From: Solobacterium sp. UBA3691
GTDB taxonomy: Bacteria; Bacillota_I; Bacilli_A; Erysipelotrichales; Erysipelotrichaceae
Reading direction: 5' to 3'
Assembly: GCA_002372175.1 (NCBI GenBank)
Contig: DFIS01000059.1
Location: forward strand, 1 to 10,030
DNA: 10,030 nt
How positions within the stretch are numbered: position 1 is the first letter of the stretch; every line of letters starts with the position of its first letter. The translations under genes and the position numbers were made by a program. Positions 1 to 7,151 of the stretch are shown one piece after another. The notes beneath the pieces are model-generated. The model made no database searches. It was given only the letters and a program-made list of their open reading frames with translations, and was not told where the DNA came from.

Positions 1-317
1 CATTCATGCTGATCCAGTACGGATATAACGGATATCTGTCCAAGATCGCCAACCTGTCCAAGCCTGCCGAGGAATGGACAGCCGGCGGTATGCCCATCAC
101 TAAGATGATGAACATGGAGAGAAGACACGGTGAAGACAAGCCGGTCATCCGCAAGGCTCTGGTAGAGCTTGACGGCAAACCGTTCAAGTACTTCGAAGCA
201 CACAGAGAGACATGGGCAGCAGAGACATGCTACTTATATCCGGGTGCGATCCAGTACTACGGTCCTCGCGAAGTCTGTGATCTGACAACCAGAACACTGG
301 CTCTCGAAAAGGAATAA
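1..317 (+). CDS. Diphosphate--fructose-6-phosphate 1-phosphotransferase (PPi-PFK), C-terminal part only
   Basis: The reading frame is open at the left edge (first whole codon at 3), so only about the last 104 residues of a family of roughly 550 residues are present. PPi-PFK reversibly phosphorylates fructose 6-phosphate with pyrophosphate in cytoplasmic glycolysis/gluconeogenesis. The visible part matches the conserved C-terminal region of long-form PPi-PFK: a WTAGGMPITKMMNMERRHG block, then KPVIRKALVELDGKPF, and near the end a P-GAIQYYGP segment followed by a threonine/leucine-rich tail. The ATG at 6 is an internal methionine, not a start. A strong terminator follows the stop directly, so the gene ends its transcription unit. 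Assignment rests on remembered family motifs; the N-terminal PPi-binding site cannot be seen. An ATP-dependent PfkA is unlikely because this C-terminal block is typical of the long form. Confidence 0.85.
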   Translation, partial: FMLIQYGYNGYLSKIANLSKPAEEWTAGGMPITKMMNMERRHGEDKPVIRKALVELDGKPFKYFEAHRETWAAETCYLYPGAIQYYGPREVCDLTTRTLALEKE

Positions 318-322
318 CACAC

Positions 323-353
323 GAAGGAGACACACAAATGTCTCCTTTTCTTT
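323..353 (+). terminator. Intrinsic terminator after the PPi-PFK gene
   Basis: A perfect 9-bp inverted repeat, AAGGAGACA (324-332) and TGTCTCCTT (339-347), encloses a 6-nt loop and runs into a T-rich stretch TTTTCTTT (346-353). It begins 6 nt after the stop codon. It isolates the PPi-PFK gene from the peptidase operon, which therefore needs its own promoter in the next 40 nt or so. Confidence 0.9.
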
Positions 354-396
354 ATGCCTGAAATCTCCTAGAATAATAGTTGGAGGATACAACAAT

Positions 397-1629
397 ATGA
401 ATCTTGAACATATCCAGAAGATCATTGAGGAGGCAGGACATATCCGTGTCAGTGCCACCAGAGAAGAGTATGAAACCGCAGAATACCTGGTCAGAGAGTG
501 CGAAGCGATGAGCATTCCGGCAAGGATCGAAGCTTTCCCCGTCCCGGTGACGGAGATCCATGAAGCACATCTCTGGGCAGACGGAACCGAGATCCCCTGT
601 ACGGGATATGAGTTATGCGGAAGCGGCACCGTGGAAGCACCGTTAGTCTATCTGCCGGCAGTAGATGCGGTCGGACTGACAAAGGTAAAGGACAGGATCG
701 TCCTGCTGGATACCCGTATTACTACATTTGATTACCAGGATATGCTCGATGCCGGAGCCCTTGGCTTTATCACCTATGACGGTGATGTGAAGTGGCCCGA
801 CAGGGATATCGATCTGAAGGAATTAAGATCATTTACAGCTCTCGGCAGGAAGGTACTGTGTGTCAATGTCAATGCCAAGGATGCCGTCGAGCTGGTTAAG
901 GCACTTCCGGTCGTGAAGATCAGTATTGAACAGACCGAAAGTGAAGGTGCGTCACATAACGTGATCGCGGAGATTCCCGGGAAGACGGATGAGTGGATCA
1001 TTCTGTCTGCACATTATGATTCGAGACCGACATCTCCGGGTGTCTATGATAACCTGACGGGATGTATCGGTATTCTCAGTATTCTGGAAGAACTGAAGAA
1101 GACAGCACCCAACCGTTACGGTATCCGGGCCTGCTTTGTCGGCAGTGAGGAGAGAGGTCTGCTTGGCTCCAAGGCATACGTACGTGATCATGAACAGGAG
1201 CTGGCTAAGGCAGTGCTGAATATCAACATCGATATGATCGGTGCGATCATGGGCAGACTGGTCGGTGCCTGCAGCTGTGAGCAGAGTGCGGTGGAGCTGA
1301 TCAGGGCATATGCACTGGAACAGGGTGTCAGTATCAGAGTCATGCAGAGAACGATGTCCAGTGATTCCTCGGCGTTTGCGGATAAGGGTGTGCCGGCGAT
1401 CTCGTTTGGCAAGATGGCTCCGCATTCACAGGCGGTCATCCACTGCCGCTATGACACGAAAGACGTAGTCTCTGCCAAACAGATACAGGAAGATGCGGCA
1501 TTTATCACCGGCTTTGCGTCAAGGCTTGCCAATGCGGCCGTACTGCCGATCAGCCGTAAGATCCCCGATAATATCAAAAAGTCACTGGATGAGTATTTCT
1601 TCCGGGTCAGAAAGAGTGAACAGGCATGA
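397..1629 (+). CDS. M28-family zinc aminopeptidase/carboxypeptidase with PA-like insert
   Basis: This 410-residue protein is a di-zinc metallopeptidase of family M28. Ligand motifs appear in order: HYD (H206, D208), YDNLTG with the bridging D218, GSEERGLLGS with likely general base E251 and ligand E252, NINIDMIG with D279, and a last histidine at H349 in VIHCRYDT. Residues about 55-175 resemble a protease-associated (PA) insert, including the typical RIVLLD...DAGALGFI pattern. The N-terminus is hydrophilic with no signal peptide, so a cytoplasmic enzyme trimming peptides is likely; many M28 relatives are secreted. The start is fixed by GGAGG at 382-386, 10 nt upstream of ATG. It is the first gene of the five-gene operon and overlaps the next gene by 4 nt. 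A TAGAAT at 369-374 may be its -10 box, but no good -35 is visible. Substrate is unknown. Confidence 0.85.
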   Translation: MNLEHIQKIIEEAGHIRVSATREEYETAEYLVRECEAMSIPARIEAFPVPVTEIHEAHLWADGTEIPCTGYELCGSGTVEAPLVYLPAVDAVGLTKVKDRIVLLDTRITTFDYQDMLDAGALGFITYDGDVKWPDRDIDLKELRSFTALGRKVLCVNVNAKDAVELVKALPVVKISIEQTESEGASHNVIAEIPGKTDEWIILSAHYDSRPTSPGVYDNLTGCIGILSILEELKKTAPNRYGIRACFVGSEERGLLGSKAYVRDHEQELAKAVLNINIDMIGAIMGRLVGACSCEQSAVELIRAYALEQGVSIRVMQRTMSSDSSAFADKGVPAISFGKMAPHSQAVIHCRYDTKDVVSAKQIQEDAAFITGFASRLANAAVLPISRKIPDNIKKSLDEYFFRVRKSEQA

Positions 1630-2543
1630 TGTACGTAGATCTGAGAGATGTCATAGACGGTATTGACCGGACTTCACCGGATGTGCGTTACTGCTACAGA
1701 GTGACGGATGAGAAGGTACTGCCGGTAAATGAGGCGGGTGACGGGATGACGATCCTGCTGCCTGATCACAGGGATATCGATGACTACGGTCTGATGGCAG
1801 ACTTCATCGAAGAGAAGACAGACGGCGAGGCAAAGGAGTGGCTGAGCAACGCGATCCGCGGAAAGGGTGCCTTCCACCGTTTCCGGGTCACCTTGGAGAG
1901 ATTTGATCTGCTGGATACCTGGTATGACTACCAGGACGCAGAGCATAGGATGCTGGCAATTGAATGGTGTGAAGATAACGGCATAATCTACGAGGAATTT
2001 GCCCAGGATCCTGAAGATGAAGAGAATGTTGTACAGGTATCGAAGGAACCGCCGAGAGTAACGGCGATCACCGGCAGAAATGTGAATAATCTGATCTTCA
2101 TGAATCAGGCATACCGCAAGGAGAGAAAGATCCCTGATCCGGAAGGCGATGAGATCACGGCTGAGGGAAGCCAGGATATCCTGGAGGGGTATCTTGAAGA
2201 CGGCAAGGTCATCTTTGCGGTAAGTCTTTCCGGTTTCTACGTTGGCTATGCAGTACTGGATACAGAGCGCGGGTATGTGCCTTTTGAGATCTTTGTGCGT
2301 CCTGAGCAGAGGCGCAAGGGATACGGAGGCATGTTACTGCGGAAGTGTGAGACATACGCAAAAGAAGAGGGTGATGCGGAACTAACCGTACATCTGGATA
2401 TGCCGGAAGTAAAGTTTATGCGTTTCCTGAAGAAGTATGGATATGATGCCCTGGCCGGGATCGATATCCGCAAGGCAGATAAAGCAGAAGAGCTTGGTGC
2501 GGAGTATGTCTTTGGAAATCAGATCCTGAGGGGCAGGAAATGA
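1626..2543 (+). CDS. UPF0158 domain fused to GNAT N-acetyltransferase
   Basis: A 305-residue two-domain protein. Residues about 30-125 match the UPF0158 family, whose function is unknown: DDYGLMADFIEE, then AIRGKGAFHRFRVTLERF, then LLDTWYDYQDAEHRMLAIEWCEDNGI. After an acidic linker (about 125-140), residues about 145-280 form a GNAT acetyltransferase. The acetyl-CoA pyrophosphate-binding motif RRKGYG is at 229-234, preceded by a beta strand EIFVRP and followed by a helix, and ends in the FLKKYGYD block near 267-274. The gene begins in an ATGA overlap with the peptidase stop; a second ATG follows at once (1629), so the exact start is uncertain by one codon. The ribosome binding site is weak, which suggests translational coupling. 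The acceptor molecule is unknown. Confidence 0.75.
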   Translation: MMYVDLRDVIDGIDRTSPDVRYCYRVTDEKVLPVNEAGDGMTILLPDHRDIDDYGLMADFIEEKTDGEAKEWLSNAIRGKGAFHRFRVTLERFDLLDTWYDYQDAEHRMLAIEWCEDNGIIYEEFAQDPEDEENVVQVSKEPPRVTAITGRNVNNLIFMNQAYRKERKIPDPEGDEITAEGSQDILEGYLEDGKVIFAVSLSGFYVGYAVLDTERGYVPFEIFVRPEQRRKGYGGMLLRKCETYAKEEGDAELTVHLDMPEVKFMRFLKKYGYDALAGIDIRKADKAEELGAEYVFGNQILRGRK

Positions 2544-3907
2544 GCACGAGAAGAGTAGGAAATGATCTGACTCAGGGTGCGATCCTGCCGCAGTTATTAC
2601 GGTTTGTGCTGCCGATGCTGCTGGCCAACATCGTTCAGCAGCTCTATAACACCGTGGATATGATGGTCATCGGACGCTTTGTCGGCAGTACCGGTACCGT
2701 GGGTGTATCTACAGGCGGTGAGGTGGCGACACTGATCACGTTCATGGCGACAGCGTTTGGCAGTGCGGCGCAGATCTACGTGGCACAGCTGACAGGAGCC
2801 AATGACCATGAGTCGGTCAGCGGGACGATCATGACGAGCTTACTGTTCATGTTCGGTCTTTCGATCGTATGCACGGTGATATGTCTTGCCTGTTCGTGGT
2901 TATTCCTGAACTGGCTGAACTGTCCGCAGGAAGCCTTTGGCCAGGCATACAAGTACATGATGATCGTATCCCTGGGACTGCCGTTTATCTTTGGCTACAA
3001 CATGGTATGCGGCATTCTCAGAGGCATGGGTGAGACGAAGAGACCGCTGTTATTTGTGACGATTGCGGCAATTGCGAATGTCTTCATGGACCTGATGTTT
3101 GTGGCATGGATCCCGCTGGAGGCGGCCGGTACAGCGATTGCGACCGTGACAGCCCAGTTTGCCTCGTTTGCGGCAGCGATGATCTACCTGTACCGTATGC
3201 AGGACAGCTTTGGCTTCAGGCTGAGCCTGAAGGAGGCGAAGATCGAGAGAAGGCATCTGAACGTACTGCTGAAGCTTGGTCTGCCGATGACGGCACAGTC
3301 TGCGTTTATTCACTTCTCACAGCTGATCTGTTCTTCGCATGTCAATACGTTTGGTCTGGTGGCGAGTGCGACCAACAGTATCGGCAACCGTGTACAGCGT
3401 CTGGTCAATATCTTCTGTAATTCGGTGACGCAGGGATCGGGTGCCATGGTCGGTCAGAATCTCGGCGCCAGGAAGTTTGACAGGGTCAGAGAGATCGTCT
3501 ATACGACACTGGCTACGTCAGGTGTGCTGGCTGCCGTCAGTATCATTGTGGCACTGTTCTTCCCGCGTCAGGCATACGGTATCTTTACGACCGATCCGGC
3601 CGTGATCGACTTTGGCGTTACCTATCTCAGGATCGCAGTGATCATCTTCATCTGTTCACCGATCCAGGGTTCATTCATGGCGGTAGTGACCGGCTCGGGC
3701 AATGCGAAGCTCAGCTTTCTGGCCGGCATGCTTGACGGTGTGCTGCTGCGTCTGGGCATCAGTTTCCTGTTTGCCTACACATTGAATATGGGTGTCAAAG
3801 GATTCTTCTACGGCAATGCACTGGCAAGACTTGGGCCGGTCAGTGTCGGTCTGGCATACTATTACAGCGGTAAGTGGAAAACAGCAAAACTGCTGGGGAG
3901 GAAGTAA
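2540..3907 (+). CDS. MATE-family multidrug/toxin efflux transporter
   Basis: A 455-residue integral membrane protein of the usual MATE length, with about 12 hydrophobic segments. It should export cationic or amphipathic compounds by Na+ or H+ antiport at the cytoplasmic membrane. Family marks are the first helix PMLLANIVQQLYNTVDMMVIG (residues about 25-45), the loop VAQLTGAND (81-89), GILRGMGETKRP (158-169), and GQNLGARKFDRV (305-316). The loops near 81-89 and 305-310 sit at matching points of the two halves and reflect the internal duplication of the family. It starts in an ATGA overlap with the acetyltransferase gene; GAGGGG (2528-2533) lies upstream. The substrate cannot be read from sequence; its place between enzyme genes hints that the operon handles a small molecule. 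Confidence 0.9.
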   Translation: MSTRRVGNDLTQGAILPQLLRFVLPMLLANIVQQLYNTVDMMVIGRFVGSTGTVGVSTGGEVATLITFMATAFGSAAQIYVAQLTGANDHESVSGTIMTSLLFMFGLSIVCTVICLACSWLFLNWLNCPQEAFGQAYKYMMIVSLGLPFIFGYNMVCGILRGMGETKRPLLFVTIAAIANVFMDLMFVAWIPLEAAGTAIATVTAQFASFAAAMIYLYRMQDSFGFRLSLKEAKIERRHLNVLLKLGLPMTAQSAFIHFSQLICSSHVNTFGLVASATNSIGNRVQRLVNIFCNSVTQGSGAMVGQNLGARKFDRVREIVYTTLATSGVLAAVSIIVALFFPRQAYGIFTTDPAVIDFGVTYLRIAVIIFICSPIQGSFMAVVTGSGNAKLSFLAGMLDGVLLRLGISFLFAYTLNMGVKGFFYGNALARLGPVSVGLAYYYSGKWKTAKLLGRK

Positions 3908-3909
3908 AC

Positions 3910-4890
3910 ATGAAGTATCAGAAGCTCGGCAATACGGATATCGAAGTTTCCAGGATCTCGTTCGGAGCGTGGGGCATCGGCGGCGGCAATGTCTGGAGTG
4001 ACATGTCCGTGGATGTCAGACACGTCAGAGATCTGCTGGATCATGCGTATGATCTCGGTATCAACTACATCGATACAGCACCGGTATACGGTGTCGGCAC
4101 CAGTGAGAAGATCCTCGGGGAAGCGCTGAAGGGCTGCCGTGACAGGTTTATCGTACAGACGAAGTGCTGTCTGAACTGGCGTAATGAGGGCGGAGAATTC
4201 GAGTATGTCCGTGACGGATATACCGTAAACAAGGATCATCATGCCTCTGCCATCCGCAAGGATGTGGAAGACAGTCTTGTACGGATGTCGCTTGATCATA
4301 TCGATGTCGAAGTCGTACACCGGATGTCCTCCGTTGTGCCTGTTGAAGAGACGATGAGTGAGCTGAACAAACTGATCGAAGAAGGCAAGATCAGGGCTGT
4401 GATCATCTCCAACAGTGAACCGCAGAATTACGAGGAATACGCGAAGTACGGTGTGATCGCAGGCGTACAGGAGAAGTTCTCTCTGCTCAGCGATGACAAG
4501 CGCAGATACTTTGATACGCTGAAGAAATACGGGGCTGTATTCCAGGTCTACGGGTCTCTGGACGAGGGTATTCTGGCCGGTCCTGCGATCCTGGAGAAGA
4601 CCTTCGGGGCAGATGATATCCGCAGTAAGTCAAAGTGGATGAAGGAACCGGGACGTACGGCACTGAAGAAGATGTATGAGATGCTTGCGCCCTTATGCGA
4701 GAAGTATAACTGTTCATATGCCAATCTGGTACAGGCATGGACACTGAGACAGGATCCGAATATCAATCTCTTAACGGGATTCAGGCGTTTTGCGACGATG
4801 GATGATACCTGTAAGGTATTTGATATCAGCCTCAGTGATGAAGATGTACAGGAGATCTCACGGATCGCTGAGATCACAAAGAAGGGCTGA
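3910..4890 (+). CDS. Aldo/keto reductase, IolS-like
   Basis: A 326-residue NADPH-dependent oxidoreductase with the (beta/alpha)8 aldo/keto reductase fold, acting on a carbonyl substrate in the cytoplasm. The catalytic tetrad is visible: D55 and Y60 in IDTAPVYG, K85 in VQTK, and H137 in VEVVH. The VEETMSELNKLIEEGKIRAV block (145-164) and QVYGSLDEGILAG (212-224) resemble the IolS/AKR11 branch. The frame extends upstream to an ATG at 3874, but that lies inside the MATE gene. The ATG at 3910 has GGGGAGG (3895-3901) 8 nt upstream and gives the normal family N-terminus MKYQKLGNTDIEVSRI, so it is preferred. It follows the MATE stop by 2 nt and precedes the MoaF-like gene by 2 nt. The true substrate is unknown. 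Confidence 0.9.
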   Translation: MKYQKLGNTDIEVSRISFGAWGIGGGNVWSDMSVDVRHVRDLLDHAYDLGINYIDTAPVYGVGTSEKILGEALKGCRDRFIVQTKCCLNWRNEGGEFEYVRDGYTVNKDHHASAIRKDVEDSLVRMSLDHIDVEVVHRMSSVVPVEETMSELNKLIEEGKIRAVIISNSEPQNYEEYAKYGVIAGVQEKFSLLSDDKRRYFDTLKKYGAVFQVYGSLDEGILAGPAILEKTFGADDIRSKSKWMKEPGRTALKKMYEMLAPLCEKYNCSYANLVQAWTLRQDPNINLLTGFRRFATMDDTCKVFDISLSDEDVQEISRIAEITKKG

Positions 4891-4892
4891 TC

Positions 4893-5774
4893 ATGCGTAA
4901 GCGAATGGAAAGACGCTGGTCTGTACTGACAAAACAGGAAGTACAGAATCTGGCGGATATGAGCACACCTGAGCGCTATACGAATATGATGGGCTGGCTC
5001 AAGGGAGAGTATGCGCCGGAGAATACCGGTGATCTCGCCGGCAGGCATATCAAGCTGCTGTTTGAGAATGAAGCTATCCTGTATGAATTTACGGACAGGA
5101 ATCATCTGCGCTGGCATGAAGGTGATACCTGGCATGAGGATTACTACGAAGCTGTAAACGCTCCGGAAGAAGAGGGCATGTACTTCCTTGAGCATTTTGT
5201 TAAGGGATCGGTGCCGCCGGCTGCGAGAACTCTGATTCTTGACTTCAATACGGGACTGGTGACGGTCGTCAAGGCTTCGATCGGGGTACCGGCATCACCG
5301 ATCGAGGTGACGCGTACATTCAGCTTTGGCATCATGGCAGGATATGAAGATCACGATGTAAGACATCACTTTACCGAGGATCTGGTCGGTACGGCAATTA
5401 CCTGGACATATACAGAAAATGCCCCGGGCAGTGCCACGGGGTATATCAAGCATATCTATTCCTCTCCTGTGTATTACTCCTATGCGATGGAGAACAGGGA
5501 TGGTGAGTTCTGGATGGCTGCCAATCCTGCAGACTATGTGAAGATCAACGATCACATGTATGTCTTCTCGTTTATTGAGGAGAGACAGACAGGTTCGCAG
5601 GGTGTCTTCCTCATCAACATGAATACTCTGCATGATGTTGGTTCGTTCTTCAGTATCAGTGTCTACGGTCTGCAGTGCGGTGTGACAGGGGCTGTGGGTA
5701 AGCTTTCCTCTGCGTACAGTTATGAGATCTGTGAGGAGAGGAAGAAAGCTTTATTCGGTCTTCTGCAGGAATAA
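4893..5774 (+). CDS. MoaF-like protein with two lipocalin-type domains
   Basis: A 293-residue soluble protein without signal peptide or membrane segments. It resembles MoaF-family proteins, which carry an N-terminal and a C-terminal lipocalin-like beta-barrel. The halves look like diverged copies. GRHIKLLFENEAILYEF (50-66), YYEAV (84-88) and LILDFNTGLVT (114-124) match GTAITWTYTE (167-176), DYVKINDHMYVF (214-225) and VFLINMNTLHDVG (238-250) in order and spacing. Such barrels often bind a small ligand. The MoaF name comes from molybdenum-cofactor or tyramine-oxidase loci elsewhere, but no molybdenum-cofactor gene is visible here, so a role in cofactor synthesis should not be assumed. It starts 2 nt after the aldo/keto reductase, with GAAGGG (4881-4886) upstream; M5 at 4905 is a possible alternative start. 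Its last 24 nt overlap the convergent hydrolase gene. Last gene of the operon. Confidence 0.6.
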   Translation: MRKRMERRWSVLTKQEVQNLADMSTPERYTNMMGWLKGEYAPENTGDLAGRHIKLLFENEAILYEFTDRNHLRWHEGDTWHEDYYEAVNAPEEEGMYFLEHFVKGSVPPAARTLILDFNTGLVTVVKASIGVPASPIEVTRTFSFGIMAGYEDHDVRHHFTEDLVGTAITWTYTENAPGSATGYIKHIYSSPVYYSYAMENRDGEFWMAANPADYVKINDHMYVFSFIEERQTGSQGVFLINMNTLHDVGSFFSISVYGLQCGVTGAVGKLSSAYSYEICEERKKALFGLLQE

Positions 5775-6581
5775 CCATTCCCTGAGAGCAGGGATCATAT
5801 ATGCGTAATTGAAGGAAGCCATGTGCTCCGCAGCGGGGCTCGTGGCTTTTTCTGTCAGCACGGTACCTTCCGCAAAGCGGATGAAGTGATGATCGTAGCC
5901 CTGGGACAGCAGGGTTTCTGCCTGTGTGTTCAGAAGAGTGACAGATGCCTGCGCATCCCAGCCGGAAGCTTCCGCAAACGGGATCTTCTCCTGCAGGAAG
6001 TAACGCATCAGATCATCTGCGCCCTGTGAAGCTTTGGCATCACCGGCAGCGGTAACATAGATGAACTTCTGGTCCTTCAGGGCAGAGAGGGCGGATACAG
6101 GCTGCTGACCGGAGACAAACAATGCGGCCGCGTACTTGCCCGGGTATCTCGCACACAGGGAGAGAAAGGTCATACAGCCCATCGACTGTCCGGTCACGTA
6201 GATCCGGTGTCTGTCGATCATGAATTCATCAATAAGAGCATCAATGAACTTCGGGATCAGATCCACGGCCGGCAGGGGTCCGTCATCTTCGATGATTTTT
6301 TCCGCAAAGTGGGGGATCACCACGAACGGTGAATACTTCTGCTGGAAGTCTCTGTCTGCCCAGACGAGAGCTCCGGTATTGTGCAGGGAACGGGTATGGT
6401 CTCTGCCTGTACAGCTGAGATCGGGGATGTATACGACCAGGGGTCTTTCCCGGGAAGTGTCTTCCGGTACATAGATATGAAAGGTCAGCTCCTGTGCTGT
6501 TTCCGGGTCCTGATACAGGGATTCGTGAAAGCGGTCAAGAACGTTCTGCTCGAGCTCTGTAAGGTATGTATTTGCGTCCAT
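5751..6581 (-). CDS. Alpha/beta hydrolase (esterase/PHB-depolymerase-like)
   Basis: A 276-residue serine hydrolase of the alpha/beta fold. The nucleophile elbow is GQSMG with S133. The likely acid is D181 in TAAGDAK and the likely base H253 in EHMASFNYAY, followed by the ALREWLFLQ tail seen in peptidase/esterase-type hydrolases. An oxyanion-side strand RPLVVYIPDLSC (46-57) precedes. There is no signal peptide, so a cytoplasmic esterase or acyl-peptide hydrolase is likely; the substrate is unknown. A longer frame starts at 6599, but the ATG at 6581 has GGAGG (plus-strand CCTCC, 6590-6594) exactly 8 nt upstream, and the candidate promoter would leave almost no leader for the longer form. The 3' end overlaps the MoaF-like gene by 24 nt and carries on its opposite strand the terminator of that operon. 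Confidence 0.85.
   Translation of the reverse strand: MDANTYLTELEQNVLDRFHESLYQDPETAQELTFHIYVPEDTSRERPLVVYIPDLSCTGRDHTRSLHNTGALVWADRDFQQKYSPFVVIPHFAEKIIEDDGPLPAVDLIPKFIDALIDEFMIDRHRIYVTGQSMGCMTFLSLCARYPGKYAAALFVSGQQPVSALSALKDQKFIYVTAAGDAKASQGADDLMRYFLQEKIPFAEASGWDAQASVTLLNTQAETLLSQGYDHHFIRFAEGTVLTEKATSPAAEHMASFNYAYMIPALREWLFLQKTE
5817..5853 (+). terminator. Intrinsic terminator of the five-gene operon, inside the antisense hydrolase gene
   Basis: AGCCATGTGCTCCG (5817-5830) pairs with CGGGGCTCGTGGCT (5834-5847): 14 positions with one T-T mismatch and two G-T pairs, closing a 3-nt loop. The run TTTTTCT (5847-5853) follows on the plus strand. It lies 42 nt past the MoaF-like stop. On the minus strand the same region codes for the last 35 or so residues of the hydrolase, including the stretch before the likely catalytic histidine, and no T-run follows the hairpin there, so it should act on plus-strand transcripts only. 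Confidence 0.8.
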
Positions 6582-6611
6582 AGAGGGATCCTCCGTCATT
6601 TTTCCACGCCC

Positions 6612-6645
6612 ATTTTATCATGAACAGACGATATAATAGGGTCAA
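6612..6645 (-). promoter_or_regulatory. Candidate promoter of the hydrolase gene
   Basis: Read on the minus strand, TGATAAAAT (plus 6620-6612) is an extended -10 element (TG-n-TAAAAT) that would start RNA near 6605, about 24 nt before the chosen ATG and just upstream of its GGAGG. TTGACC (plus 6645-6640) is a good -35 box but lies 22 nt from that -10; with 17-nt spacing it would instead pair with the weaker CATGAT (plus 6622-6617). Either arrangement leaves a leader suited to the 6581 start. Confidence 0.45.
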
Positions 6646-6649
6646 GAGG
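6632..6649 (+). promoter_or_regulatory. Candidate -10 box and ribosome binding site of the nitroreductase operon
   Basis: A consensus TATAAT sits at 6632-6637, and AAGAGG (6644-6649) lies 7 nt before the ATG at 6657. RNA would begin near 6644, giving a very short leader of about 13 nt. No recognisable -35 hexamer is found 16-18 nt upstream (the sequence there is CCCATT-like), so an activator or weak basal expression is possible. The box lies between the promoter elements of the divergent hydrolase gene. Confidence 0.4.
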
Positions 6650-6656
6650 TACGATT

Positions 6657-7151
6657 ATGAAAGAAATCTATCATCGTGTAAGTATCCGTAAATATACGGA
6701 TGAACCTGTAAAGGAAGAAGATATCCTGCAGATCCTGAAGGCTGCCATGCAGGCACCTTCTACAGCCAATCAGCAGCCCTGGGAGTTCTATGTTGTCACA
6801 AATAAAGAGATGATCAAGGCGCTGAGCGAGTGCTCACGTCCTGCCGCCTGTGCAGCCGGAGCCCCTGTCGTGATCGTGACAGCGTACAGAACGGATGTAC
6901 GTCTGCCGGAATGGGCACAGATCGATCTTTCGATTGCCATGGAGAATATGTGGCTGCAGACAGATGCGCTGGGACTTGGCGGTGTATGGCTGGGTATAGC
7001 ACCGTCACAGCCGCGGATGGAAGCTGTACAGAAGATCATCGGTATGCCCGAACATGTGAAGGCATTTGGTCTGTTTGCACTGGGACATCCGGCAGAAGAG
7101 AAGGAACAGCAGGACCGCTGGAATGAAGAGAGAGTACATTGGGTGAAGTAG
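6657..7151 (+). CDS. Nitroreductase-family FMN oxidoreductase (small form)
   Basis: A 164-residue flavoprotein of the nitroreductase superfamily, near the low end of the family length. The N-terminal R-x-S-x-R-x-Y signature (R7, S9, R11, Y13) and the block APSTANQQPWEF (33-44) form the FMN-binding side. The central helix SIAMENMWLQTDALGLGGVWLG (92-113) contains the conserved glycine-rich phosphate contact, and ALGHPAEEK (141-149) closes the fold. Family members reduce nitro compounds, quinones or flavins with NAD(P)H and usually act as dimers; the native substrate is not predictable. The start has AAGAGG 7 nt upstream. It is the first gene of a three-gene operon and its stop directly abuts the ATG of the next gene. 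Confidence 0.9.
   Translation: MKEIYHRVSIRKYTDEPVKEEDILQILKAAMQAPSTANQQPWEFYVVTNKEMIKALSECSRPAACAAGAPVVIVTAYRTDVRLPEWAQIDLSIAMENMWLQTDALGLGGVWLGIAPSQPRMEAVQKIIGMPEHVKAFGLFALGHPAEEKEQQDRWNEERVHWVK

Noticed and set aside
3874..3909. Upstream in-frame start for the aldo/keto reductase
   Set aside because: It would add 12 residues not seen in the family and overlap the MATE gene; the ATG at 3910 has GGGGAGG at good spacing.
4548..5195. A 215-codon minus-strand open frame
   Set aside because: It lies opposite the well-supported aldo/keto reductase and MoaF-like genes and shows no domain; a shadow of their codon use.
5778..5795. TCCCTG/CAGGGA hairpin after the MoaF-like gene
   Set aside because: The stem is short and no T-run follows on either strand; the hairpin at 5817-5847 is much stronger.
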